The translations under genes were made by a program, and so were the position numbers. A stretch of 64,000 nt of DNA from Tenodera sinensis (taxonomy: Eukaryota > Arthropoda > Insecta > Mantodea > Mantidae), in NCBI GenBank assembly GCA_030765045.1, contig CM060964.1, positions 314,950,628-315,014,627 on the forward strand. The letters are read 5' to 3'. Below are positions 11,631 through 23,620 of the stretch, in pieces (the first letter of the stretch is position 1; each line of letters begins with the position of its first letter). Under the pieces are notes generated by a model. That model saw nothing but the letters and a program-made list of their open reading frames with translations, was not told where the DNA came from and ran no database searches.

Positions 11631-11919
11631 AGTATCTTCAGGTCTGATAAGGCATCCCACTTTCTCAGTTTTAGAACCTGGTCATTCTGGACAGTCAGTG
11701 AATGCTCAGAGATGTGACAGTGGTATGGTTTGATTGAAGACCTCTTTTTGGTGAAACCACCATGAAAATTAATTCTGAAACAGCTTGGTTAAGGAACTTC
11801 CAAGAAAGAAGCAGTGTGGGATAGATAAAACTGCAATCACAATGGATGTGTTTATGACCAAAATTATTGACAGACTGAGAAATTGAAAAATCATATCAAT
11901 TATGTCGAGGTATTGGCAC

Positions 11920-12068
11920 ATTGACTCCAACTAATTCTCAACTCGAAACTTGTTAGCACCAAACAACTTGGAATATTACTAAGATAAGTGAAGCTTTTAG
12001 TTTCTAATTTGTTTTTACTTTAGATTCTTGGTGTTTCACTGTTAATAGCTTCATTATTTCCTTATTTA
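11920..12068 (+). mobile_element. solo 3' end of Penelope-like family a
   Basis: ACTAAGATAAGTGAAG, TTTTAGTTTCTAATTTGTTT and TTCACTGTTAATA occur in the same order as in the 3' end at 23470-23605. The Penelope-like element at 21844-23607 is the better-preserved copy. No coding sequence remains. Confidence 0.7.
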
Positions 12069-12131
12069 GCATCATAGAAATTCAGATATTAATTGCTGTC
12101 GCAAACTTCTGCAGGAGACAAAGCACTCGTC

Positions 12132-12278
12132 ACTAAAGCCACAATTTTTAGTACCGCATTGTGTGTAGGAGTGTCAGTTATGCCATGGGTATGTTCACCC
12201 AGACTGAGAGGCTAGCCATCAGCACTGAATGAAACAGCCCCATGCACACAGTAAGGTGACTAAGAATTGTGGCTTTCC
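12132..12278. repeat. short foldback, ~35-bp inverted arms
   Basis: TAAAGCCACAATTTTTAGT at 12134-12152 pairs with ACTAAGAATTGTGGCTTTC near 12259-12277, with a further match of GTGTG to CACAC. The 70-bp spacer has no coding signal. This may be a small MITE. Confidence 0.5.
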
Positions 12279-14200
12279 TCATCACATGTTGGGTTATTAT
12301 TTTAAACAACTGCTTTGAACAGTCATTACTGGCATGTAAGTTAGGCTCTTTAAATGGGAAGTATGAAGTATTTTACTGCGTTTCTTCTGTGCAGGACATG
12401 TATTGTCACAAGCAATTATAATTTCAAGAACACCTTGGATTTAGATTCTCCTATAAGAATGAAACAAAATGTTAACTGAGGTGGACAAAGCAAACATAAA
12501 CCTTTATGTGAACCAAGTGTTCCATATTTTAGTGAGACATACATCAATCCAGAAAACTGGTTTGTGGGAGGGTTGCTATTTGGCAGTGTTATCAAATATA
12601 ATTGAAATATTTTAAAAGTACTAACATCTTTCAGAAAGCACTAGAACAAGTAATTATTCCTGATTTTATTAATGCCTCAATGTGCAGTTGACATACATAA
12701 TAATCTTGATTTTTGCATAGCATTTATTGGATGAAATTGTCAAAATCCTACGTTTCTTACTTTCTGAATATAACATATTTCTGTACATTGTACACATGTT
12801 TTTTACTGCTGTTGTTAATTGTTACAGATTCCTTTCTATTGTTTTGAGAAACTGAATAAATTTTATTTAGAATTCAATGTCCTTGTGGCCACCTAAGTTG
12901 TGCAGGCTGATGTTTATTCTTGGAATAAAACTGTTCTCTGATATCCACTTGGATAAGGTCTAAAAAGCTTATTCATTCAACAACAATGAAGCACATGAAA
13001 CACAATAAAAACCTTAGGCCTTAGCATTCAATGCCTATTAATGAACTGACAAGGAACCTATCAATATGCTCACATCACAAACACCTCTATGTCATCTTTG
13101 TGCTATGGGAGACTCATGTTCCAAAAACCAGCTGCTGTTTTCAACTCTGAGTACCAAAAAATGAGCTGCAAATATCTTGGAACATATGGCAAACATAACA
13201 TAGCACTATAGAGACAGGACTGGACAACCCTGACAGGTGGCAGTTGTCTCCCGCACATGCATAACAGTAAGACAATAACAAATGTTTATGCGCTCTGCTT
13301 TCTGTGGATATATGTATGCGATATTACAGTGGGTTCAGTTGCCTTGTGTTTCTTTAAAGACTGAAACATGAATCCTGTTTATGTGCTAGAGTTTGCATTG
13401 CATAATTTTCAAGAACCAGTTTTTCTTCGTGAGTAATAAGTTTAGAAGAAATTAAAATTAGCTGACATTATTCATTTTTTAGAAACAAATCCTACAAGTT
13501 TTAGCATTATTCCGGAAACAACAGTAGACATAGGCGTAGTAGAAGAAAAAGAAGATAGTGACAGTTGTGACAATTCATCTTCATTCTCACAATCAAAGTG
13601 TGACATTCACCCTCCGAGCACAAGTGGCATAACAGAACCAGGTTCGAATCCTGTATTGGAGTCTAGTGACTAACAATACAGACCAGTCCATTAGTTCTAA
13701 TTATATTTGCAGTCTGCAGAAAAAAGAGAAAGAGAATATTAGTATAGAGCATAAAAGAAATTCTGTATCTTTCTGATTAAATGAAGGTGTGAAGAAACAT
13801 TCATTGACCAATGTGCAGACTTCATTTGGTGATGTCAGTGAGACAACTATATACATGGGAGAAACAACTGGAAACGCACTGTTAATTCCTATTGAGCATA
13901 AAAAATATTTGTATGGTAAACTATTTGCACGCTTTGTGCAAGCAAAGAAATACCAAACCGACCAAGATTTACAGCTCTGATCCTTGGAAATTTCAAAAAA
14001 CTGTTTATTTGGAAGAGTAAATTTTAGAGCATCCTCTGCTTAGGCCTCTTGCTTCAAAAAACCCCATAAAATTAAAAGCAGGAAGATAACAAAATTAATT
14101 TCATGAGCACTCATAAAAGAAGAAAAAGAAACAAAGTAGCAGAAAGATTTTTGGAAACAGTGAGAGAACAACTATCAAATTATCCCCCTTCCTGTGTTTA
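12279..14200. other. intergenic, no supported gene
   Basis: AT-rich with broken frames. Around 13480-13980 stop-broken text such as ETTVDIGVVEEKEDSDSC and LIPIEHKKYLYGKLFARF may be a decayed transposon gene, but I cannot name it. Confidence 0.35.
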
Positions 14201-14202
14201 TA

Positions 14203-14231
14203 CAAGGGTTGTCCGTAAAATAAGGTTCCCA
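14203..14231 (+). repeat. isolated mariner terminal repeat
   Basis: After TA at 14201-14202, the sequence CAAGGGTTGTCCGTAAAATA and onward to TTCCCA matches the terminus of the mariner at 43695-44625 almost exactly. No partner terminus is found nearby, so it is a solo end. Confidence 0.75.
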
Positions 14232-14453
14232 AGGGTTGAAGTAGTTGAAGTGTATAATTGACTTGACGTGTGCTAACCACCTGGTTTACATCCCTTCACA
14301 TATCGCTTTGTCATGTCTGCCAATTCCTGCACTTTAGATATTTCAACTGATCAGATTCACTGATGGGCTAGCCACCATCTCGGCAGTTGGCCAACTGATG
14401 GCATTGACAATGAGGATTATATTACAATATAATTATATTACAATTATATTACA

Positions 14454-14502
14454 AGGATTAATGACTTCATTGTCAGAAATCCAGCATTAGCTAGCAACAA
14501 CA
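14454..14502 (+). repeat. fragment of dispersed repeat R57
   Basis: GATTAATGACTTCATTGTCA, then GAAATCCAGCATTAGCTA, matches the ends of the repeats at 57550-57779 and, inverted, 31338-31573. Only the outer 50 bp is present. Confidence 0.7.
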
Positions 14503-14780
14503 TATTACAATATGCTGCATAGCCGGTTACTCTACCCTGTGAACCTAACAGTTGGAATAGTGGCAGGTTATTTTTCAATATTTCTTGATAATGAACACCT
14601 GGAACATTAATGCAACGATTTGCGTTAAAATGGTCAAGTCCTGATTGCTTGTCTATAAATTAAGGTGTGACAATTACATGATGAAATATGGTATATCTTT
14701 CAGCAAATCAAACTCTGGTCATTTATTGACAGATGCATATATTAACTTCTAATCATTACTTTAAATGTTCATAGTATGTA

Positions 14781-14990
14781 ATTGTTCTGCACCACTGCGC
14801 AAAGGGTTAGAGTGTTGTTGATTGTCAGTCAAGAATGTGCATGGTTCGAGTTTACTCAAGAATCCAGATCTTTTTACCCCACGTAATTGTTCTGCACCAC
14901 TGTGCAAAGGGTTAGAGTGTTGTTGATTGTCAGCCAAGAATGTGCATGGTTCGAGTTCACTCAAGAATCCAGATCTTTTTACCCCATGTA
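14781..14990 (+). repeat. tandem pair of 105-bp tRNA-like units
   Basis: Two units with a period of 105 bp (14781-14885, 14886-14990) and few differences each contain an A-box-like GCAAAGGGTTAGAGTG, a hairpin TTGATTGTCAGTCAA with GTC in the anticodon position (Asp-like), and a B box GGTTCGAGTT. A tandemly duplicated tRNA-derived SINE head fits best. Weak acceptor pairing argues against functional tRNA genes. Confidence 0.6.
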
Positions 14991-15114
14991 TAAGACAGTG
15001 CCTGATCAGCATCGTGAGAAATATAAGGAATTACAATGGGTAGCCATTTATCAAGGAAACCAATATTTTGGAAGACAGTGCTGTCCACATCACCTCATTG
15101 AATTAGTTAAATGA

Positions 15115-16959
15115 TTGATCACATCTACCACGTGCATGTGGCCAGCAGTCAGGAAACCTTGGTCCTTTATGGGCTGCAGTGCCAAGAATTACACACTAAT
15201 TAATTAATTTTGATATGACTTATTTACTACATCCCTTAAAGAGTTTTCTTTGGTTCTGTGCAGTTAAATTAGGGCTCATTATTTATTGCTACTGTTTTTC
15301 ATGCATTTGTATTTTATTTCTGATGATATTTTTGTAGTAAAAGCTTCATTTTGATGTGTGAGTCTGATTTAATAAAGAAAAGATTGGAGATAAAAGATGG
15401 AGAGTGACATATGAAGTGAGGTACAAATGAATGAAAGGAAACACTTTATGAAGAAAACCATTCAAATCGTTTAACATGAAGGCTGCAAGAGAATTTTCTG
15501 TAGCAGATGAAAGCATTCACTTCTGTCAAATAAAATTTAAGTCTGTAACTGTAATATTCATATTGACATATGCAGAAAAATTAAATTTTTTAAATCACAA
15601 TAATTTGCACACAATATATGTTTTATTTATTATGTTTCTATTATCTTTCTTTCTTTTTTGTAACACTCAACCTTTCAAAGCTGAGTAAAAATAAAATGGA
15701 ATTGCACAAATGTCACAAAGAATAACAATATTTTTAAGGTAATTAATCTTGCTCTTTCCATTCATGGTATTTTATATAAGAGCTAAATATTGGTTCTGTG
15801 TTTTGTTACTTATCTAGACCATAAAGCTACTAACAGGCAAACTAAATGCAATGAATGAAAAGCAAGCAGAAAGCAATCAAAATTAACAAAAGATAGCCTT
15901 GCAAGAATCGAAGAGGAGTGAATAGTTTTTGATAACTGTTTAGTACATCATAATGCGTGATAAGCAATGTTGCAAATGCAAGAATCCTTATTTTAACCCA
16001 AGACTTTTTCTCAACTGCCTATATAAAATGGAACATGAATACACAATATGTACAATATCTTTATCATGGTAAAATAGTTGTCATAAACAAGAATACAGTG
16101 TAACAGAACTGAGAACAGCAGTAAAGTCACATATATCACAATTAACCATTCATTTGCAGGATAATGCATTATGATTCACAGCAACAGAAACACCAGCATA
16201 ATAAAAATCACTGTAATGCCTAAAGCTATCAACAATATGTAAGCTAGTCACAATATTCAAAAACTGCACCCTGCACATAACTATTCTGGATAGTTTTTGT
16301 GTCTAGGTGGTAAGTTTGCAATAATTTATTTCTACCTACACAAAATTAGTAATAATTATTAGTTTGCATCACGGTTACTAAATCCTTCTTCAGTAATTAA
16401 TCATTTATTCCACTCAAATATGTCTTTCATTTTTAGAGAACTATGTGAAAAACCATACACATGCCATATATCTAGCAATGCAAGTACCAAAATCATCATG
16501 CTAAATCCTACCTTAAAATTCCTACAAGGGAAGTCAAGTGGAAAAAGGCTATAACCACAAAATTAGCTGCCAGTTTTTAATGCAAGATTTCAAGCTATTA
16601 ATTCTGTGTGAGCTAGAGAATACATGATATACACTCCTTGTTTGAAATGGAGCAGGGTGGAACTGTACCATTTCACAGGCTCTTGTTCAACATGGCTTCA
16701 AGCAAGCAGTTACTTTTCCAATCTAGCAGCAAAGTTACAATTCATACTTCCTTAACTGTTTTAGAGAGTGATTTGGTTCTCTATTTTTTAATATAGCCGT
16801 TAACACTGACAGCTAATTTTCAACTATTTCTTTTGTATTGGAAATTCCAACTAGGTTTCAGCATGAGGAATTTTATAGTTCTCTAATTATTAGCCAATAT
16901 TAAAATGCAAGTTAAAATAGAATCACTTTTCACTAGACTGATATTACTTTCTATAAAAA

Positions 16960-16962
<3 letters not shown>
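15115..16962. other. AT-rich intergenic stretch
   Basis: No coding motif, RNA gene or clear transposon end seen. Confidence 0.45.
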
Positions 16963-17022
<60 letters not shown>

Positions 17023-17025
17023 CAT

Positions 17026-17099
<74 letters not shown>
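16962..17099 (+). repeat. compound microsatellite (ATT)n(AGT)n
   Basis: About 60 bp of ATT repeats run directly into about 75 bp of AGT repeats, with one interrupting ATC. The poly-Leu/poly-Val frame here is repeat translation. Confidence 0.97.
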
Positions 17100-17455
17100 T
17101 ATTCTACAACACATGCCTTTGTTAACTTATATAATATACAAGTGCAATTTCTAATTTATTAAAAGAAAACTTCATAAAATTATATTATAGTAGCCATATG
17201 ACTGTGTTCACTTCTATGGAATAATCTGTCAGTTTGCAAAAGAATGAAGACAAAATAATTTACATGGCTGGGAAAAGATATTTTCAAATATTTTAAAGTT
17301 TCAGCATTCTTTTGAACTAAATGTTACATGGTTTTCACAGCTGAAACTTGAGAACCTTCAACACCATTCAAAGATATGACTATTATTTTGATGTAGGTAC
17401 TACCTGGCAAACCAACAAGGTGTACTGACCTTGGATGTGAGAGCCACGTATTCAC

Positions 17456-17687
17456 TTTTTTTTTTTTTTTGGTGTTTAATGATGCTGTCAATTGCTAGGA
17501 TCACATCAGCATTGCTGGTGTGCCGGAAGTTTGTCCTGCAGGAGTTCTTTTACATGCTAGTAAATCTACTGACATGGAGCTGTCGTTTTTAAGCACACTT
17601 AAAAACCATCGGTCTGGGCTGGATTTGAATGTGCGACCTTGGGATCAGTAGGCCAGCGTATAACCAACTGAGCCACCCAGATCGATG
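17456..17687 (-). repeat. SINE-A copy 1 (tRNA-Ile-like head)
   Basis: On the minus strand a tRNA-related head (GGGTGGCTCAGTTGGTTA, then CCAAGGTCG and a decayed B box) is followed by a body containing CTTTTTAAGTGTGCTT reversed and the block AAAGAACTCCTGCAGGA. It ends in a poly-A run, seen as about 15 T at 17456-17470. Two more copies lie near 50214 and 55046. The head resembles tRNA-Ile more than other tRNAs. Confidence 0.85.
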
Positions 17688-19130
17688 CACTTGCTTGTTA
17701 TCTGTCTACTAGAACAGCAAAATGCCAGTAACTGGCATACAGTCAGTAATGTAAGACAAATGAATGATCTCTTGCACCTGCCGATGTATGACACGTTGCT
17801 GTCCTGAAGACATGATTGCTTCTGAACAGAGTGCACTTCACTGACTTGCCATGTATGTGTGATATGCTCACATAAACAACTCTGAAAGTTTCACATTTTT
17901 TCCAATATGCCTCATGGGTTTGTCACCTAGTACATATGCTTAACAGAAATTTTCTGACATTTACATTCCTAAGCTGAAACCTTGCCACTAGTTCATCCTT
18001 TTTCATAGTTAAATCTAGTTTTGGAGATGTACCTTATATTCAGTAACTTAAACATGTGATACAGTGCAGGATAATAAAATATTGATTTTTGAGCAACTTT
18101 ATCTAGATGGCGGTTTTTTTGCATGGGGTCCTTTAACATAAAAGACAGGAGTACGCATAACATAGAAAACAAGATTACAAAAGAGAGGAAAGCGTGACTT
18201 CTCCTTCAATACATCCAAAGGACAAGGAACTCCATTAGGCTCAACTTTCCAACATGCGATGCAAGGTTGTTTGTAAGTCCAATGAGAGTGGCATAGTTTT
18301 TCCTAGTACAGCTTGACATTTTGTGATCTAATTTGTATTAAGAATTACTTTTTAGTTTAAGCTGATGCTGAAGAACCTTTTCTTAACGTAATTTAAGGTT
18401 TATAATTATAACTGTAACTAGTTGCTGAAAGTTAACATGGCCAATTTTAAATGATCGTACTGTGTGTTTTTGCTTAAAAAAAAAAGCATGAAAATGTGAT
18501 GATTATGCAATGAAATACAGTGTTATTGGAAATCATGCACACCTTATGACAGCTGAACCAGTCAGACAGGGTTCACATGCTCACACATTATTCTCCTATC
18601 CAACACTCCATTGTGGTTATATTGTATGACTGCTTGTATGCCACAGGATTTGTCCAAGCAATAACTTTTTCCTATTCCATGTTTGTTTGCACACAAGCAA
18701 GCAGGTCAGGACTTCCCAAAAATTACCAGCTACTGATTGGTTAAACAGGTTACCTACTGCACAATTCAAATGAATATATCTGGAGATTTTTTGCAGCAAT
18801 TGGCTACTGTTGCTGCAAATGTGCTTGCTGGCTGCAGTACGAGAAGCAATAGGGCTATTCGACATCTTGTGGTTTCAGTCTGCTTGCGCATGTGCATGGG
18901 TGAACTTCTAGAATTGAATGTCTTGCATCACATGTTTGAAAGTCTTTCCACTTGATTATATTATATGCATAAGCAGGTGACAAATTACAAATTCTATGAA
19001 TAACACATCTCACAGTAGGGATGAGAAATGTTAGCTCTCTTCATGCATAGTGTACGACTGTGCACCAATTCTTCATATTAAATTTAGGTTTATACTGATG
19101 ATTTCACATTGGAAACCATTGCTCAGTAAG
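17688..19130. other. intergenic, no supported gene
   Basis: Short open frames on both strands lack motifs. Nothing recognised. Confidence 0.45.
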
Positions 19131-19166
19131 TCATCGGCAAGTGATTGGGTGAATGAGGGAGACAGA

Positions 19167-19176
19167 ATGAGTGAGT

Positions 19177-19213
<37 letters not shown>

Positions 19214-19250
19214 GTATAAGGGCCCATCAATAACAGGGTCATTTGGGCAT
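19167..19250 (+). repeat. (GAGT)n/(GA)n with adjoining 33-bp motif
   Basis: GAGT and GA repeats at 19167-19209 are followed by AAGGGCCCATCAATAACAGG and then GTCATTTGGGC. This motif also occurs near 52888-52917 and 54961-54994; see findings. Confidence 0.7.
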
Positions 19251-19887
19251 GAGTCATCAGCAACGCTATGAACTTATTTACATATAGTTTTAGGTTTTTA
19301 AACTTTGAGTCATGCACTAAATGATGATACTTATAACTATGAAAAATCCCTTTCCTCCTCTACTTAAGAACTAAAACCAGCATTTAGGAATATGTATCCC
19401 ATGCTAAACATAAGACTGGATGCTGTTTGATGCCCAAGATTTTGGCTATGAGCTGACCACAGCAAAGAATGCAACATACTTTATTGAACCACTCAACAAC
19501 TAATTTTTATTGTCAATATTGTTAATATTCCATATCGTGTGCACAGTCAAAAGCTTAAAAAGAATGTAAATAACAACCATTGCCACTAAGGGATTAGTGT
19601 TTTAAGACATAATCTTTTTATACAAACTGCTGACAAATTAAAACACTTAGCTAACATGTTTACTATTTACTTAATTCTATTCTGCTCTTAATCTGAATCA
19701 ATTTAATCCTATAAACTAGGGGAAAAAATCTATAAATGATCTATTACAGAATTAATAGCTCACAAAGAACTATCAACAATATTGATGCTAATATGATCTG
19801 AAAGCATACTAGAGTAAGTTAGTTTTAAGGGAAGTACTATATAATATTGCAAAAAGCTTGAAAAACAAATTCTTCTTCTTCTTCCAT

Positions 19888-20091
19888 TCAAGCTTTAGGC
19901 CTAGGGCTCAAAGCTGGATTTTCGAACCATCGTTTTCTAGGGCGACCCAGATAACGTTTTCCTCTAGGGTGGTAACTAAGCACAACTTTAGGGGTCCTTC
20001 TAGAGTTCATTTGGCATACATGTTTCTTCCAGTTGTTCTTATACTGTTGGATATACTGAATTACAGGAACAACTTGTAACTCCTTTAGCAC
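19888..20091 (-). pseudogene. non-LTR retrotransposon 3' fragment
   Basis: The 67-codon frame contains YKNNWKKHVCQMNSRRTPK, a YHPRGKRYLGRPRKRW block and a following FENPALSPRPK. This is the C-terminal tail found after the reverse transcriptase in a common arthropod endonuclease/reverse transcriptase LINE family (RTE-like). No RT core is present upstream, so only the 3' end was inserted or survives. Confidence 0.7.
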
Positions 20092-20260
20092 ATTTTCATT
20101 GCATTTATGGTGTCAAACAATTTGTGTAAATAAATTCCACTTATGAGAGCATAAAATTGTTTTTGGATTGCAAAACTGTAACACGCTAATTACATGTTAG
20201 GTAACTGAATTGTTATGGCATCCATAATACTTCAGTGACTTATTACGATCTTACTCACAA

Positions 20261-21343
20261 AGGACACCTTTGACCTCGAACACTCGGAACCTCATGAAAA
20301 TGGCTTAGAATAACAATCAATCATAAACAAAACAGTGGTCTGTGTCATTTCCATGCAAAAAATTGCATTCTACTTTACGTGACATTTTAATAGAGAGAAA
20401 CAAAATACCAAGGTATCAATACCATAGGAGGGAAATTATTTGTAATTCAGTGACATCAGTGTATCATTACGTTTTCAATCAACAGTGCCAAAAACGTTCT
20501 GCTTAAATTATTTATAATACCGCAAAATACACATACTACACATCTGATAGTGCTTACTTTAGTCCTCAAAATGCAGATACGGAATTTTGATGAAGTGGTT
20601 AAAACGAAGTGGAAGAGAACAATGTGCACAGCTCATTAAAGCCGCATTATCACATTCTATATCACTTTCTCATTCACGCAGTCCAATATCAAAACCCACA
20701 CTAAATATATTTGCAAATAATGATATGGGTATGTAAATGTCATATCATCATTTATCATATATTCCCATACACCAAATCACACAGTCCAATATCAAAACCT
20801 ACACTAATTATATTTGCAAATAATGGTATGGGTATGTAAATGTCATATCATCATTTATCATATATTCCCATACACCATATCATCATTTGCAAATATAATT
20901 AGTGTGGGTTTTGATATTGGACTGCATGAATGAGAAAGTGATATAGAATGTGATAATGCGGCTTTAATGAGCTGTGCACATTGTTCTCTTCCACTTCGTT
21001 TTAACCACTTCATCAAAATTCTGTATCTGCACTTTGAGGGCTAATGTAAGCACTATCACAAGTGTAGTATGTGTATTTTGCGGTATTATAAATAATTTAA
21101 GCAGAGGGTTTTTGGCACTGTTGATTGAAAATGTAATGATACACTGATGTCACTGAATTACAAATAATTTCCCTCCTATGGTATTGATACCTTGGTACTT
21201 TGTTTCTCTCTATTAAAATGTCACTTAAAGTAGAATGCAATGTTTTGCATGGAAATGACACAGACCACTGTTTTGTTTATGACTGATTGTTATTCTAAGC
21301 CGTTTTCATGAGGTTCCGAGTGTTCGAGGTAAAAAGGTGCCCC
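20261..21343. repeat. 1.08-kb giant palindrome (foldback element)
   Basis: The left arm (about 20261-20735) and right arm (about 20872-21343) are near-perfect reverse complements over some 470 bp. The outer ends read GGACACCTTTGACCTCGAAC and, reversed, GGGGCACCTTTTTACCTCGA. The centre holds two 103-bp tandem units beginning CAGTCCAATATCAAAACC (20679 and 20782). There is no coding frame. It resembles a foldback or very long-TIR MITE. I could not see a convincing target duplication. Confidence 0.9.
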
Positions 21344-21599
21344 TTGTCAGCCATGTACAGAGCTCCCCTATTGCTCATACCTTTTAAACCTTCAAAGCGG
21401 CAGTATAAGATGGCAGAAATAAAATTAAGATCTCAAACAAAATATTACAATCAATATGATAAACAAAACAATGAAATCAACATTCACCAAGTGGGAAATA
21501 TTACCCAGGTAAATTTTACAAAGTGTGCAGCCAGAAATGTGTATTTTAAATGTATTGCTTTTTTCAAATTTTTCTAGAGCTTTTCTACACCAATCAATG

Positions 21600-21783
21600 C
21601 ATTGCTGTTTTTGATCGGGATGTTCAGGTGTCCTTTAGAGATTGGGTAACTGTCCTGTATGTCTTACACTACAATGGACATGGTGTAGAATGGCCGCCTA
21701 ACAGTCCTTGCACACACTTACTCTACCCACTCATTGCTGCAGAAGGAAGACACTTCGAAAACCTACTGCACTATCTGCTATAG
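21600..21783 (+). pseudogene. mariner-like transposase scrap, internally deleted
   Basis: The frame reads FRDWVTVLYVLHYNGHGVEW, then PPNSP and, after loss of the DFFLWG block, a C-terminus AAEGRHFENLL. The last matches the AAEGQHFQHFL end of the transposase at 6842-7448. It is probably a DUF4817-type mariner-like relic that abuts the giant palindrome. Confidence 0.45.
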
Positions 21784-21931
21784 TATACATTTGAGAACAT
21801 GACTCTATAAACACTTACGTTCTAGTAAACAAATATCCTCTTACTAAAGTAAGAACAAATTAGAAACTAAAAACTTCACTTATCTTAGTAATGTTGCAAG
21901 TTCTTGTTGCAAAACTGACTCAAGTTTCGAG

Positions 21932-22483
21932 TTGACTCCAACTCATTCTCAAAGCTATACAAACAAATTTGTTACCAAAATGAGACCAATTATAAAATGT
22001 ATAAATTTACCTACCTATAATTTAGCTAAATGGTTAACTAAAAAATTCAGAACCTTTGATCAATTTGAAAGTTTAAGTATTAAAAATTCTTTTGAATTAG
22101 TAGAAAAGATTAGCAACATAGTATTGTCTGATAACGTTAAACGCGTTTCTTTTGATGTAACTGCTTTATTTCCTAGTATTCCTAGAAAAAAGCTTTTGAT
22201 TTTTTTTAAAAACTGGTTAAATTCTTTAGAATCAAACAAAGATTTAATAGATGATTTTGTAAAACTTACAAATCTTTGTTTAGATCAAAATTTCGTTAGT
22301 TTTAATGGTAATTTTTTTCAACAAACTTCTGGCTTGGCAATGGGTAGTCCACTTTCGCCACTTCTTGCTAATCTTTTCATGAGCTTTTTTGAAACTGAAA
22401 TTACAAAATCATTCCCTCTTATTTTTAAAATATGGTATAGATATGTGGATGACATTTTTGCTGTTGTCCCTAAAAACAGATAA
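21932..22483 (+). pseudogene. Penelope-like reverse transcriptase, 5' truncated
   Basis: The open stretch encodes about 170 residues of Penelope-type RT. MRPIIKCINLPTYNLAKWL starts the palm, VKRVSFDVTALFPSIP carries the first catalytic Asp, GLAMGSPLSPLLANLFM is the primer-grip-side block, and YRYVDDIFAV holds the YVDD catalytic pair. Fingers and the N-terminal region are missing because the 5' end is truncated. The open frame starts at a TTG inside the inverted terminus, so there is no genuine start. A frameshift after VVPKNR separates it from the linker and endonuclease. Confidence 0.9.
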
Positions 22484-23035
22484 ATGATGCTTTAAAACTT
22501 TTAAATTTACAAGATAAAGCTATACAATTCACTTTGGAAACCGAAAATAATGGATGCCTTCCGTTCGTGGACCTAAAAATTAAAAGACATACAATAAATT
22601 GAATTTTGGTATTAATAGAAAATCTACTCACACTGATAATTACATAAAAGATTAAAGTTTTAATCCTTTTGCACACAAATTTGCTGTTTTCAATAGTTTA
22701 ATTTATAGGTTAATAAATATATCCCTTAATAAAGAAGAATTTGACACAGACTATAAACACATTATTAACACTGCAGTAATTAATGGTTTTAATACAGATT
22801 TTATACATAAAAAGATAGAAAAATTTAAGTATCAAAAAGCTGTTAAAGGAGTTTCTACCTTAAAAAAGAGAGAGAGAGAGAGATAATTGTATTTTTAAAA
22901 AGTTTACTTACCATCCATGGGCCAATAAAAATGTACAAAGATTTTTAAAGAATATGGAATAAATTTGGTCCCTCAAAATAAATTTAATATACAAAATTTA
23001 CTAATTTTTCTAAAAAAGATAAAATACCAAATTAT

Positions 23036-23365
23036 AAAAAATCTGGCATTTATCAATTTAGCTGTTTGGATTGTGATAAGGTTTATATTGGTAAAACTAA
23101 AGGTTATTTAGAAACCAGAATAAAAGAGCATTTTAGAAATATTACATATAAAGAAACTGATAAATCAGCTATGGCAGATCATTTTTGGTCATTTAATCAT
23201 GAAATTAATCCAGAAGTTAAATTATTAAAACAATTAAGTGGACCTATAGATTTAATGGTTTGGGAAAAAAAATTTATTTTAAAAAACAGGAACCATGTTA
23301 TGAATTTCGAAACACCTTCTATAGATTGTATTTATAAATTTTTGTTTTCAGAGATTGGTAATTAA
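23036..23365 (+). pseudogene. Penelope-like GIY-YIG endonuclease domain
   Basis: NYKKSGIYQFSCLDCDKVYI, then GKTKGYLETRIKEHF, is the GIY-YIG core in its Penelope form, with KVYIG as the YIG part, the following Arg and the downstream EKKFI Glu. This domain nicks the target for primed reverse transcription. It belongs with the RT at 21932; the linker 22484-23035 is broken by frameshifts and a GA expansion at 22867-22883. Confidence 0.88.
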
Positions 23366-23620
23366 AATGAGCATCAGTATCTATGTTTTTTGTTTTCAGA
23401 GATTAGTGATTAATATGAAAATCTGTAGCTTTGGTAATAAATTTGTTTGTATAGCTTTGAGAATGAGTTGGAGTTAACTCGAAACTTGAGTCAGTTTTGC
23501 AACAAGAACTTGCAACATTACTAAGATAAGTGAAGTTTTTAGTTTCTAATTTGTTCTCACTTTAGAATCTTGTTGCTTCACTGTTAATACCTTCAGTTTC
23601 CTTAATTAAATATCCTCTTA

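Larger units (their letters stand above)
21844..23607 (+). mobile_element. Penelope-like element a, snap-back 5' end
   Basis: The element is flanked by the 13-bp direct repeat AAATATCCTCTTA at 21831-21843 and 23608-23620. Its first ~127 bp (21844-21970) is a reverse complement of its own 3' region (about 23450-23575). It then enters the reverse transcriptase part way in, continues to a GIY-YIG endonuclease and ends in a unique 3' tail (23576-23607). RT plus GIY-YIG is diagnostic of endonuclease-bearing Penelope-like retroelements. The frame is broken in the middle. Confidence 0.9.

Noticed and set aside
11415..11733. Charged and Ser/Leu-rich frames on both strands
   Set aside because: They are translations of the GGAA/GA microsatellite.
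13789..13980. 63-codon frame as a transposase
   Set aside because: Text looks protein-like, but no family motif could be assigned.
14781..14990. Functional tRNA-Asp genes
   Set aside because: A/B boxes and a GTC loop exist, but acceptor and T-arm pairing are poor and the units are tandem SINE-like.
17380..17460. Possible exon next to SINE-A copy 1
   Set aside because: A donor-like GTCAGT/GTAGTA exists, but no acceptor or sustained frame was found.
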